The translations under genes and the position numbers were made by a program. Of a DNA stretch of 64,000 bases, positions 8,601 through 17,257 are shown one piece after another (position 1 is the stretch's first letter; every line of letters starts with the position of its first letter). The stretch is from Amphritea sp. 1_MG-2023 (GTDB lineage: Bacteria; Pseudomonadota; Gammaproteobacteria; Pseudomonadales; Balneatricaceae). The notes below the pieces were generated by a model. The model was not told the origin of the DNA. It ran no database searches and saw nothing but the letters and a program-made list of their open reading frames with translations. The stretch lies in NCBI RefSeq assembly GCF_030547545.1, contig NZ_JAUOQE010000014.1, forward strand, positions 1 to 64,000. The letters run 5' to 3'.

Positions 8601-9704
8601 TTAGAATTCAGCTATTGGGTTACCTAGTACTTCCATAATCGGAGTGACGCCTAAGCCAGGCCTTGAAGAACAGTTAATTCTTGATTGATGAACTTGTGGT
8701 CCATTAATAGAACTTTCAGTTTCAATGATGCTTGCTGGGTTCCAGACGCTTAACAACTTGTTTTGTGGTGTAGAGTGGGCCAAATGGGTAATGGCTGCAC
8801 TTGTAATTGTGCTGCCTCCCATGCATTGGATTAGCATAGGAATATTAAATTCGGAACAAAAATCTCTCATTTTTCGAGCAGAACTAAGCCCACCAACACG
8901 GCCAAGCTTAATGTTAACGCCATCTAGCACACCATCCGATTGTGCTCTCACAAGAATATCTAGCCCAGTCGCACATTCGTCTAAGATGAGTGGAATATTG
9001 GATGACCTGCGTAAATTCCTACATTCTTCGTAAGTTTGGCAAGGCTGCTCTATCACAATGTCAATATCTCTACATGCTTTGGTAAAGCGCAATGCCTCAT
9101 CGATACGCCAACCTCCATTCGCGTCGATTCGTATTGTTTCGTAAGAGCGTAAGAGTTCAGAGAGTTGTCTGATAAATTGAATATCGGTATTGATATCACC
9201 GCTGGCTTTAACAGAGAGCTGAGTTATGTTATCAAGACGAAATGCATCTAACTTACTTTTTAAAGATTCATCTACCTGAGTTCCAATAAATGCAGTCACT
9301 GGCATGTTAGTAGACTGACATCCGCCAAGTAAGGTATATAGCGGTGTTTGGGTCGACTTGCCTAGAAGGTCCCAGCAGGCCATTTCAATAGCATGCTTTG
9401 CGTAACCATGTCCCACTAATGTATCGTCCATAAGGGATGATATTAAACCGATGTTTGTTGGATCTTGGCCAATTAATTTTGGTGCCACTTCTTCGATTAC
9501 GCTTCGGACGCCTTTAGCAAAAGCAGGTAAGTAGTTTGCTCCCCAAGGCACGCTTTCTCCCCAGCCAATGTGTTCGGTATTGGTTACTACCTTCACAATA
9601 GTAGCATCTAAATATTTATTTACTCTCCCTCCGGAAAGTATCATCTTCTCTCCTTTTTTATAGAAAAGGTTAAGTTGATAAATAATGATATTAGTGATTT
9701 TCAA
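8601..9704 (-). CDS. Enolase-superfamily epimerase/racemase, hydroxyproline-betaine epimerase-like (copy 1)
   Basis: A 367-residue protein with the N-terminal capping domain and TIM barrel of the enolase superfamily. Metal ligands are D194 (RIDANGG), E219 (VIEQPC) and D242/E243 (LILDECATG). Acid/base lysines K166 (SVKASGD) and K266 (VNIKLGRVGG) face each other across the active site, as expected for 1,1-proton transfer, meaning racemisation or epimerisation rather than dehydration. All five positions match the copy at 11074 exactly. HpbD-type enzymes (hydroxyproline betaine 2-epimerase) have this layout. TTG at 9704 is the start: it follows AGGA and gives MKIT, as in the paralogues. The gene is AT-rich and pairs with the downstream ProX paralogue. 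Confidence 0.82.
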   Translation of the reverse strand: MKITNIIIYQLNLFYKKGEKMILSGGRVNKYLDATIVKVVTNTEHIGWGESVPWGANYLPAFAKGVRSVIEEVAPKLIGQDPTNIGLISSLMDDTLVGHGYAKHAIEMACWDLLGKSTQTPLYTLLGGCQSTNMPVTAFIGTQVDESLKSKLDAFRLDNITQLSVKASGDINTDIQFIRQLSELLRSYETIRIDANGGWRIDEALRFTKACRDIDIVIEQPCQTYEECRNLRRSSNIPLILDECATGLDILVRAQSDGVLDGVNIKLGRVGGLSSARKMRDFCSEFNIPMLIQCMGGSTITSAAITHLAHSTPQNKLLSVWNPASIIETESSINGPQVHQSRINCSSRPGLGVTPIMEVLGNPIAEF

Positions 9705-10564
9705 GTGAGGTTCCTATGAATAGAAAAGTTTTTTTATTGTTATGTATGATAATAAAATATCGGTGTAGGAGGAGTTAATCAAACAATTAAAAGTTGGCCG
9801 GTTGGATAACTTTAATTTATGTGAAAAATGAATCCGGCGAACAGGAAAATATAAACTGAATCCGTGACTCTATTCGCCAGTCAGTGCTCAGTGCACTCAA
9901 ACAGTAACGCTCTTTAAAAATTCGGTCTCATTCGAGGGTTTAACTGGACTGCCAGCGAGATTTTCGGCTTTGGTCGGCCCTGGTTAATAGCATCTGCAGT
10001 GCTACATTAAGCAAGGCTCCAATCTGTTGAAAGGTTTTACCCTTCTCACGAAATTTAATCGCATATTGACGTAAAAGTTATTGTTGCTCTGTGCTTGCGT
10101 GCATCTGAAATTATGGTCACATTATATCAGGTGTAAACTTCCATCGGGCTAATAGCGCAGGTTATAGGTGATAAACACGTTGGGGTGAACATTCAGCCTC
10201 GTTTCCCCATGGTTACGGGTCTGATTGATTCGAGAGAGGCAGGGCGATGTCAACAGAGGCACTTTTGCTCCATTGCAGACACATTTTTACGGGTTCTCTT
10301 ATCGATTAAGATCAGTTTTTTTAACCCAAAAGGCCCAGTTATTATTGTTTGAAGGTTGGTGTTGATAACGTTAGATTGCTTTTAGCATCGGCAAAGGTAA
10401 TCACTCGGCGATCGCTTTATTTTTCGGTTGTGTAAACGTAAATGCCCCGTTTAAGCGCGGGTTTCATTTATACGAGTTGATAGGTTTATTATGTCCTTTT
10501 GTCTTTACTCATATTGGGTTGCTTCACGTTACCATTTAATTCTACTTTTATTATAGGTTATTAT
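9705..10564. other. 860-bp gene-poor stretch with a transposase remnant
   Basis: Between the AT-rich gene pair and the tautomerase gene there is no intact gene. A decayed transposase helix-turn-helix fragment lies at 9939-10104. The rest is AT-rich at both ends and holds no repeat I could define. This is a plausible insertion scar at the border of the acquired segment. Confidence 0.5.
9939..10104 (-). pseudogene. Transposase N-terminal fragment (IS630-like HTH), degraded
   Basis: The reverse strand from ATG 10104 reads MHASTEQQ, an in-frame stop (10078-10080), then LLRQYAIKFREKGKTFQQIG and ALLNVA before a stop at 9939. The pattern 'YAI.FRE.GKTFQ.I...L.V' is that of the N-terminal helix-turn-helix of IS630/Tc1-type transposases. 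The premature stop and lack of any downstream DDE domain mark it as a relic. Family assignment is from recall of the motif only. Confidence 0.5.
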
Positions 10565-10936
10565 ATGCCAACTATTCGAATTGAAGGCCTATCTGATGAT
10601 GGGTATGACATTAATCATTTATTGACGCGATGTACTGAAGCTGCCGCTTCTGCTTTGGATATTCCAAAAGATTGGGTGTGGGCTCTTTTTCGAACAGTGG
10701 AGCCCGGTTGTTATGTTGAGGGTGAAAATGCTTGGCAAGGTAGTGAAGTTAAACAGGCGACTCTATTAGTTTCAATTGTCGCTCTGGAAGGTCGGTCAGC
10801 CGAATTGAAAGCCTCTCTGCTGGAGGCTGTCGCAACGACCGTATCTGAGGTTACCGGTGTGATATTAGAAAAAGTGTTTGTTGAATATCGTGACATTCCT
10901 AAAGGCCAGGCGTTTAGTGGTGGTATGGTTGTTTAA
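10565..10936 (+). CDS. Tautomerase-superfamily protein
   Basis: A 123-residue protein beginning MPTIRIEGL. After methionine removal this gives the N-terminal proline that acts as catalytic base in 4-oxalocrotonate tautomerase, MIF and related enzymes. The length fits the MIF/CHMI-like or trimeric tautomerases rather than the 62-residue 4-OT. The start ATG 10565 is chosen because it places proline at position 2; an upstream TTG would add an unlikely leader. It precedes an epimerase-like gene by about 140 bp on the same strand. A role in keto-enol or enamine-imine interconversion of a pathway intermediate is an inference from this position. Confidence 0.75.
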   Translation: MPTIRIEGLSDDGYDINHLLTRCTEAAASALDIPKDWVWALFRTVEPGCYVEGENAWQGSEVKQATLLVSIVALEGRSAELKASLLEAVATTVSEVTGVILEKVFVEYRDIPKGQAFSGGMVV

Positions 10937-11073
10937 TCAAAGTTTTTAATCACTATTTAATATTGATTGTTGAAGTAATAAGTGGTTTTTCAATGCTGAT
11001 GAATTGATTTTAAGGATTGATAGCCGCTCTAGCATAACGAAAAACTAATACCATTTTTATTTAGAGATGTGTG

Positions 11074-12180
11074 ATGAAAATAACAAAAATTAAAGTGTAT
11101 CAAGTTGATATGCCTTTTACTGCTGGGGCTTATTTTCTTTCTGGGGGGCGTTCATTTGAAGCACTCGATAGTACGATTGTCAGTATTGAAACTGATGCGG
11201 GTATTATTGGTTGGGGAGAAACATGTCCTTTTGGCATATCTTATCTGCCTGGGTTTGCGGTTGGAGCAAGGGCGGGTATTGCCGAGATAGCGCCCCATTT
11301 GATTGGTCAAGACCCTCGAAAGCTCATCAATATTAATAATTTGATGGACAAGGTGCTTTGTGGTCATGGTTTTTTAAAATCAGCCTTGGATATGGCGTGC
11401 TGGGATATACTAGGTCAATCGTCTGATATGCCGTTATATGATCTTTTTGGTGGTATGCAGACTAAAAAATTGCCTATTGTTGCCTCGGTTTCTGATCGCC
11501 CTGAACCTCAACAAATGATTGATGATATTAATCGTTTTAGAGAAAAGGGGTATTTTCACTTTTCGGCTAAAGCGAGTGGGAACCCTGATAAAGATATTCG
11601 TCAGTTTCAGGCGGTTGCCTCGCAGATGAAGCCAGGGGAGGTGTTGCTCGTCGATGCTAACACAGGTTGGAAGCAACATGCTGCCCTTCGGGTAGTGAGA
11701 GCCTTGCAGCCGTATGATCTTTATATTGAATCACCTTGCCGAACTTATGAAGAAACTCTTTCGATACGTCAGCAGACTGATCTGCCAATGATGTTTGATG
11801 AGGTCTTTCAAGGTATCGATGTATTGCTTCGGGCGCACCGAGATAATGCAGCCGACGTTGTAAATTTGAAAATATCGAAGGTGGGTGGGCTAACAAAAGC
11901 AAAACTTATTAAAGATCTGTGTGTTGAGATGGGGATGGCTTTGACTGTTCAGGATACGGGAGGAGGCGCATTTGCACAGGCCGCCATTGCTCATATTGGA
12001 CATACAATTCCTGAAAATCTTCTCTTATCAGTCTGGGACTGCACTGAAATGACAAATGTGAGTGTGGGGCAAGGTGCTGTTGTTGAGAATGGTTATATGA
12101 TGTTGCCTTCAGGCCGCTCTGGTCTGGGTGTCGAGCCACATAGTGAGGTGTTAGGGCAAGCCGTAGCTCAATATGCGTAA
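11074..12180 (+). CDS. Enolase-superfamily epimerase/racemase, hydroxyproline-betaine epimerase-like (copy 2)
   Basis: A 368-residue muconate-lactonizing-subgroup enolase-superfamily member. K166 (FSAKASGN) and K266 (VNLKISKVGG) are the paired acid/base lysines. D194 (LLVDANTGW), E219 (YIESPC) and D242/E243 (MFDEVFQG) are the magnesium ligands. GWGETCPFG in the capping domain closely matches known hydroxyproline-betaine 2-epimerases from marine bacteria. It is a paralogue of the gene at 8601, with all catalytic positions conserved. ATG 11074 is preferred over GTG 11071. It lies between the tautomerase gene and a terminator at 12282, so the two probably form a transcript. Substrate specificity is inferred from family and from the ProX-type transporters nearby. 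Confidence 0.83.
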   Translation: MKITKIKVYQVDMPFTAGAYFLSGGRSFEALDSTIVSIETDAGIIGWGETCPFGISYLPGFAVGARAGIAEIAPHLIGQDPRKLININNLMDKVLCGHGFLKSALDMACWDILGQSSDMPLYDLFGGMQTKKLPIVASVSDRPEPQQMIDDINRFREKGYFHFSAKASGNPDKDIRQFQAVASQMKPGEVLLVDANTGWKQHAALRVVRALQPYDLYIESPCRTYEETLSIRQQTDLPMMFDEVFQGIDVLLRAHRDNAADVVNLKISKVGGLTKAKLIKDLCVEMGMALTVQDTGGGAFAQAAIAHIGHTIPENLLLSVWDCTEMTNVSVGQGAVVENGYMMLPSGRSGLGVEPHSEVLGQAVAQYA

Positions 12181-12491
12181 AGCTTTATACGGTTACCGTT
12201 TAAAGCACTTATTTGAATTTTAACAATCGGATATTGTGCGGTTGGTAAAAGCACGCTTGCTTACATATTTTTAATCTTTTTAGGCGCATATCAGCGCCTT
12301 TTTTTATTGTTTATGCATTACTTTTTTTAACTCAAATGACATTTTATTCATCGTTTGAATCGAGCCAAAGCGAAGCTTACATTGACGTTCAGGCTATTAA
12401 GTCGTCAGTTGGTGATGAAGTTCTATGCTTTGGTCACAGATGATTTTGAATAGGGTTTAATCTTTTAAATATAATAATTGGAGTTATAAAA
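12181..12491. other. Intergenic stretch holding a terminator and probably a promoter
   Basis: After the terminator at 12282-12305 about 185 bp remain before the SDR gene. An AT-rich run leads into its ribosome binding site (GGAG, 12480-12483). No other structure is obvious. Confidence 0.4.
12282..12305 (+). terminator. Rho-independent terminator after epimerase copy 2
   Basis: AGGCGC and GCGCCT form a 6-bp GC-rich stem with loop ATATCA, followed by an uninterrupted T-tract. It separates the tautomerase-epimerase unit from the SDR-aconitase X unit. Confidence 0.85.
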
Positions 12492-13262
12492 ATGCAGATT
12501 TCTTTTGCCGGTAAGCGAGTCATGATCACCGCGGGTGCCGCAGGTATGGGGCGTGCGACGGCGATGGCGATGCATAAATTGGGCGCCACCGTATTTACGT
12601 GTGATGTTGATGAACAGGGGTTAGCCAGTTTGCCTGAGGGTATTACTACCTTCGTGTGTGATGTTTCAGATTCTTCTGCTGTTAACGCCATGTTTGATCA
12701 AATATTACCCGGTGGCCTTGATATTATGGTGAACAATGCCGGTATCGGAGGCCCAACAAAGCCTGTGGAAGATGTGACAGATGATGAATGGTCTCAATGT
12801 ATGTCTGTATGTATTGATTCTCAGTTTTATTGTACCCGTCGAGTTGTTCCGGTATTTAAGGCAAATCAAAGTGGTGTCATTATCAATCTAGTCTCTGCGG
12901 CCGGTATTTTGGGCTTTCCTAACCGCAGCCCCTATGTTGCGGCAAAATGGGCTGTGTCTGGGTTTACAAAATCGATGGCGATGGAGTTAGGACAAGACAA
13001 TATTCGTGTGAACGGCATCGTGCCTGGCAATGTTAACGGTGAGCGCATGGAGCGTGTCATCTTGGCTCATGCTGAGGCAGAAGGCATTGACCCAGCAGAA
13101 GTGCGCCGTCTCTATGCTATTGGCACATCCATGCAGTGCTATGTTGACCCTGAAGAGATCGCCGATACGATCTGCTTTTTATGTTCTGATTATGGCCGTC
13201 ATATTTCAGGGCAGATTGTCGGTGTCGATGGATTTACTGAAACCTTGTATCCGCGCACTTAA
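12492..13262 (+). CDS. Short-chain dehydrogenase/reductase (SDR)
   Basis: A 256-residue classical SDR. It shows the Rossmann motif TAGAAGMG (13-20), NNAG (81-84), the catalytic serine in VSAAG (about S135) and YxxxK (Y148, K152), and ends with the usual GQIVGVDGF segment. An aspartate after the second beta strand (CDVDEQG) suggests NAD(H) preference. It begins the transcript that continues into the two aconitase X genes, so it probably oxidises a hydroxy group, or reduces an oxo/imino group, in the same pathway. SDR specificity cannot be read from sequence. Confidence 0.85.
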   Translation: MQISFAGKRVMITAGAAGMGRATAMAMHKLGATVFTCDVDEQGLASLPEGITTFVCDVSDSSAVNAMFDQILPGGLDIMVNNAGIGGPTKPVEDVTDDEWSQCMSVCIDSQFYCTRRVVPVFKANQSGVIINLVSAAGILGFPNRSPYVAAKWAVSGFTKSMAMELGQDNIRVNGIVPGNVNGERMERVILAHAEAEGIDPAEVRRLYAIGTSMQCYVDPEEIADTICFLCSDYGRHISGQIVGVDGFTETLYPRT

Positions 13263-13376
13263 ATAGGCGTTTAAGGCAAGTTTTTTAAACCTTGCCTTTA
13301 TGCTTGTACCGTTTAATAACATGGCCCGTTAAAAATGATTGTTCACTTTTTAACGGACATCGGTGGTGATTTTATT

Positions 13377-14663
13377 ATGGTTAATTTAAGTGAATATGAT
13401 CGGCGGCTGCTATCGGGTGACGAAGGTAAGGCTAAACAGTTAGCGATGCAGGTCATGGTGCGTGCAGCTGAAGTGTCAGGGGTTGATCGCTTAGTCGATG
13501 TGAGTATGGCTCATGTTAACAGTTGTTTTTATAGTGGCCAGGTTGGTGTTGATTTTGCGGAGTTCTTATTGAAAGAAGGTGGAACGGTCGCTGTTCCTAC
13601 GTTGACGAATGTTGGTTTGATTGATTTATTGCATCCTGACTTACGGCCTGAGAAAAGTAATCAAGAAGCGGTTCAGGGGGCGCGTAAGCTTATGGCTATT
13701 TACGAGAAGCTGGGCTGCGAAGTGGTATGGACCTGTGCGCCGTATCAACTTAAAGAACGTCCGAGGTTAGGTGATCAAATAGTCGGCTCTGAGTCTAATG
13801 CGGTGTCTTTTTACAACTCGGTATTAGGTGCACGAACAAATAAGTACGGTGATTTTCTTGATATTTGTGCGGCTGTTACTGGGCGTGCACCTTATGCCGG
13901 TTTGCATCGAGATGAATGCCGACGAGGCGAAGTTTTATTTCGGGTTGAGGGTGTGCCTGCCAAACTGCGTGAAGAAGATATTTTTTATCATGTGCTGGGT
14001 ATTATCTTGGGGCGGGAATCGGGTACGAGTATTCCTGTTATCGAAGGGCTGCCCCAGAGTGTTAATGAGGATCAATTGAAGGCTGTAAGTGCTGCAGGTG
14101 CTGCATCTGGTTCTGTCAGTTTGTTTCATGCCATTGGTATCACCCCGGAAGCGGCGAGCTATGACGATGCTTTTCAGGGAGGCGAGCCGGTTCGAGTCGT
14201 TGATGTGACGGCTGAGATGCTAACAACCGCGAGAGATATGCTTTCTCATGCGAATAGTGGAGCATTGGCTGCGGTTTGTTTGGGGACTCCTCACTTTTCG
14301 CTGACTGAGTTTGCTAAGTTAATGCCATTAATACGTGGCCGAAAAGTGAATTCTAAGGTGAATTTCTTTATCTCAACGAGCCGCTTTATTTTGGCCGACG
14401 TTGAGAAGCAGGGTTGGCTATCGGAGCTGGAAGATGCAGGGGTTCGTATGGTCGTAGACACCTGTACTTATTTTACGCCGGTGGTGAATGGGGTCGAGGG
14501 GAGGGTAATGACTAATTCTGGCAAATGGGCTTACTATGCCCCCGGTATGCTTGATGTCAGTGTTGTCTTTGGCAGCATGGAAGAGTGTGTAGAATCCGCA
14601 GTGCAGGGGACTGTTTGGCGTGATGAGCGGCTATGGGATAGTGAGTTCTGGGGGGGTGAGTAA
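13377..14663 (+). CDS. Aconitase X catalytic (large) subunit
   Basis: A 428-residue member of the DUF521/AcnX family, homologous to the catalytic domains of aconitase. The N-terminal blocks SMAHVNSCFYSGQVG and PTLTNVGLIDL, the central GRAPYAGLH, and the C-terminal VDTCTYF and NSGKWAYYAP, are family landmarks. The last include cysteine and neighbouring ligand residues. Characterised members are cis-3-hydroxy-L-proline dehydratases or archaeal mevalonate-5-phosphate dehydratases. In a bacterium with betaine/proline transport genes, the first kind of chemistry is favoured. ATG 13377 follows a GGTGGTG purine run; ATG 13335 would add 14 unlikely residues. The stop overlaps the next start (TAATG), typical of obligate partners. 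Confidence 0.88.
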   Translation: MVNLSEYDRRLLSGDEGKAKQLAMQVMVRAAEVSGVDRLVDVSMAHVNSCFYSGQVGVDFAEFLLKEGGTVAVPTLTNVGLIDLLHPDLRPEKSNQEAVQGARKLMAIYEKLGCEVVWTCAPYQLKERPRLGDQIVGSESNAVSFYNSVLGARTNKYGDFLDICAAVTGRAPYAGLHRDECRRGEVLFRVEGVPAKLREEDIFYHVLGIILGRESGTSIPVIEGLPQSVNEDQLKAVSAAGAASGSVSLFHAIGITPEAASYDDAFQGGEPVRVVDVTAEMLTTARDMLSHANSGALAAVCLGTPHFSLTEFAKLMPLIRGRKVNSKVNFFISTSRFILADVEKQGWLSELEDAGVRMVVDTCTYFTPVVNGVEGRVMTNSGKWAYYAPGMLDVSVVFGSMEECVESAVQGTVWRDERLWDSEFWGGE

Positions 14664-15073
14664 TGGCAGAGTATAAAGGTCGAGTTCTGAATAAAGGACA
14701 GGTGAGCGGTGACGTATTATTACTTGATGAGCCGCTTAGTTTTTGGGGGGGCTATGATCCAGAAACGGGCGTCATCCTTGATAAGCAACATCCGCAGGTA
14801 GGTCTCGTTATGACCGGTAAGATTGTGGTGATGCCCGGCACGCGAGGCTCTTCTGGTACGCCTGGGGTATTAGGTGAATCGCTTCGTTTAGGTACAGGCC
14901 CTTTAGGGTTAATCTTGAATAAGGGGGATATTAATGTCACTGCCGCCGCGATGATCGTGTCTACGTTGTATAATATAGACTGTCCGGTGATTGAATTGGA
15001 TGTGGATGCGTTTGCCCAGTTAGTTGATAACATCCCCTTAAGTATTAGTTTAGAAGGGCAAGTCACCCAATAG
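14663..15073 (+). CDS. Aconitase X swivel (small) subunit
   Basis: A 136-residue DUF126-type swivel domain. The motif MPGTRGSSGTPGVLGE carries the serine-containing loop conserved in aconitase X small subunits and presumed catalytic. The second half, NVTAAAMIVSTLYNIDCPVIELD, matches the family. Start and preceding stop overlap by one base, so the two subunits are translationally coupled and made in equal amounts. Together they should make one heterodimeric hydro-lyase. No reductase for delta-1-pyrroline-2-carboxylate, the usual partner of hydroxyproline dehydratase, is present nearby. Confidence 0.88.
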   Translation: MAEYKGRVLNKGQVSGDVLLLDEPLSFWGGYDPETGVILDKQHPQVGLVMTGKIVVMPGTRGSSGTPGVLGESLRLGTGPLGLILNKGDINVTAAAMIVSTLYNIDCPVIELDVDAFAQLVDNIPLSISLEGQVTQ

Positions 15074-15085
15074 GTCCTTTTGTAG

Positions 15086-15114
15086 CCTCCTGAAAGTAAT
15101 CGCTTTTCAGGAGG
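15086..15114. terminator. Hairpin terminator after the aconitase X genes
   Basis: CCTCCTGAAA and TTTCAGGAGG form a perfect 10-bp stem with a 9-base loop, 13 bases after the stop. The T-tract is weak, so termination may be partial. Confidence 0.65.
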
Positions 15115-15149
15115 TTATCATCCTCGATATAAAGCTGTAACCTCTAGAA

Positions 15150-15208
15150 GAATTATCAAAAATCGCTGATAATTCATCATAAATAAAAGTTTCTAGAAAT
15201 ATTTCTAG
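15150..15208. promoter_or_regulatory. Two inverted repeats upstream of the LysR gene
   Basis: GAATTATC (15150-15157) and GATAATTC (15168-15175) form one inverted repeat. CTAGAAATATTTCTAG (15193-15208) is a perfect 16-bp palindrome ending 11 bases before the ATG at 15219. Two dyads directly in front of a LysR gene suggest autoregulation, but the second one also overlaps the translation start region. Confidence 0.5.
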
Positions 15209-15218
15209 TTTGAGGCTT

Positions 15219-16127
15219 ATGCGTAATTTCCGAAAACAACTCCCCCCGATGACCAGTCTGATTGCTTTTGAGGCCGCCGCTCGGTATATGAGTTTTACCA
15301 AGGCCGCCGAAGAGCTCAATCTGACACAGGCTGCCATTAGTCGACAAGTAAGGCTGTTAGAAGAAAATCTGGGCGTTGCTCTGTTTGTTCGTTCCCACCG
15401 AGCGGTTAGGTTAACAACGCAAGGGCGTAATTTTCAGCATACGGTTAGTGATGCACTGGAGCGGCTGGTGTATGGTGCCCAAGAGTTACGTACCCATCAT
15501 CAGGGTACGACTATTTCTGTTTCTGCCGATATGGCTATTTCGACGTTCTGGCTTATGCCTCGGTTAAGTCAGTTTCGTAGTGAATACCCTGATATCACGA
15601 TTCGGCTGATAGCATCAGATGATCAAATGCTTACAGAGAGTGATGATATTGATGTATCGATTCAGTTGGGACAAGGGGGGATCGATGAGCAAGAATCAAT
15701 ATTCCTGTTTCAAGCGGAAGTGTTTCCTGTTTGCAGCCCCGAATATCTTAAGCGCTATCCAAATTTAGAATCTGAAGCTGATTTGTTAGCAACAACATTG
15801 TTGCGGTTAGAGGATGAGCGTTGGAATTGGCTCGATTGGCCCGCTTGGTATGCGCTTAATCATATTCAGTTAGAGGGTAATCGCAATGATTTATATATTA
15901 ATAACTATCCTCTGCTGATTCAGGCCGCAATGATGGGGCAAGGGGTCGCTCTGGGTTGGCAGCACCTAGTTGACGATATGATTAGTTCGGGACATTTAGT
16001 TAAGCCAGTCAAATCCAGTATACAAACGAAAAGGGGGTTTTATATTGTTTTTCCAAATAAACATGAGATAAGCCCTGCCGCGAAGAAATTTAGTACATGG
16101 TTAATGTCACAATGCACTGTGGTTTAA
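15219..16127 (+). CDS. LysR-family regulator, GcvA-like
   Basis: About 302 residues. The N-terminal winged HTH reads FEAAARYMSFTKAAEELNLT then QAAISRQVRLLEENLG, a GcvA-group signature. The effector domain contains ISVSADMAISTFWLMPRLSQF and a long C-terminal half. ATG 15219 was chosen over TTG 15210. It is co-directional with the aconitase X unit but separated by a hairpin terminator, and two palindromes sit just upstream. It is the best candidate for control of the SDR-aconitase X genes; its ligand is unknown. Confidence 0.85.
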   Translation: MRNFRKQLPPMTSLIAFEAAARYMSFTKAAEELNLTQAAISRQVRLLEENLGVALFVRSHRAVRLTTQGRNFQHTVSDALERLVYGAQELRTHHQGTTISVSADMAISTFWLMPRLSQFRSEYPDITIRLIASDDQMLTESDDIDVSIQLGQGGIDEQESIFLFQAEVFPVCSPEYLKRYPNLESEADLLATTLLRLEDERWNWLDWPAWYALNHIQLEGNRNDLYINNYPLLIQAAMMGQGVALGWQHLVDDMISSGHLVKPVKSSIQTKRGFYIVFPNKHEISPAAKKFSTWLMSQCTVV

Positions 16128-16318
16128 TTATCTAGGGCGTTATGAACAGTGGTAATATATCACTGTGTAAGGTAAATCTGTGTTTGGGGGCAAATCGATA
16201 CGCCAGCGCTGCGTCGGTCCCTGCTTTGAAACTGATATTTCTGTTGTTGTATTTCCATTCATAGGTGTTGCAATCATATTGGATTGCTGTACATAAAAAA
16301 TTAATCAATGGTTGGTGT

Positions 16319-17185
16319 ATGAAACGGCTTGATTTTAATCAATTAGCAACCTTTGTCGCGATCGTGGATGCTAGCAGTATTACTAAAGCCGCCGCATCAT
16401 TGCATCGCACTCAAGCGGCTATCAGTATTCAATTAAAGAAACTGGAAGAGGGGACGGGTAAGCAACTACTCAATCGCAGTTATAACCAATTCACTTTGAC
16501 CCGCGAGGGTGAAATTCTCTTATCTTATGCACGCCGAATTTTAAAACTATCCGAAGAAGCCTTTAATGCCATTAGTGATGAAGATATCACGGGTATTGTT
16601 CGCTTTGGTATCCCTGATGGTTATGCCCGGGCGTTTATACAGAATGTTCTGCGAGAATTTATGCATCGTTTTCCTCAGATCCGTATACAGATCAAAAATG
16701 ATGATAGTCATAATTTATACAAGAGTTTACATCTTGGGGATCTCGATCTTATTTTAGTCACTCGCGATCTCAAAGAATCGGGTGGCGAGCTCATTCGAAG
16801 AGAAAAGGTTTGTTGGGTCGCCGCGAAAGATTATCAGTTCGATATTAATCAACCCATTCCGTTGGCGCTTTATGAGCAGGGCTGCGCGTACCGTAAAAAT
16901 ATGGTGGAGAAACTTAACCAGGTAGGCAAAGATTGGTTTGTATCGTTTGAGTGTCAGGGAGTGACGGGATTTGATATCGCTATTTCGAATGGCTTGGCTA
17001 TATCGGCTTCAGCAGAATCTTTGGTGAAAGATGAGTGGCGTATTATTAAAGCCTCAGAGGGGTTGCCTGATTTAGGCAATATTGAAGTTGAATTGCACCG
17101 GATTCCAGGTGAAGGTAGTGAAGCGATACGTTGTTTTGCCGATGAGCTAACACGTCAAATCAGTAACATTCATATTGGCGAAGCG
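16319..17185 (+). CDS. LysR-family regulator
   Basis: A LysR-type protein with the HTH LDFNQLATFVAIVDASSITK followed by AAASLHRTQAAISIQLKKLE. The start ATG 16319 is chosen because LysR proteins begin within a few residues of the LDFNQLATF segment; a TTG 54 bases upstream is much less likely. The reading frame stops near 17191. It is convergent with the ProV-ProW-ProX genes and separated from them by a bidirectional terminator. It could regulate either that transporter or the catabolic genes upstream. Confidence 0.83.
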
Positions 17186-17203
17186 CATTAATATCGAGCT
17201 ATA

Positions 17204-17239
17204 AATAAGCTCTGCGTGTGAATCACAGCAGAGCTTATT
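17204..17239. terminator. Bidirectional terminator between the LysR and ProV genes
   Basis: AATAAGCTCTGC and GCAGAGCTTATT form a perfect 12-bp stem between two convergent genes. The A/T ends give a U-tract in either direction. Confidence 0.85.
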
Positions 17240-17257
17240 AGGTCTTACTGAGCCTTT

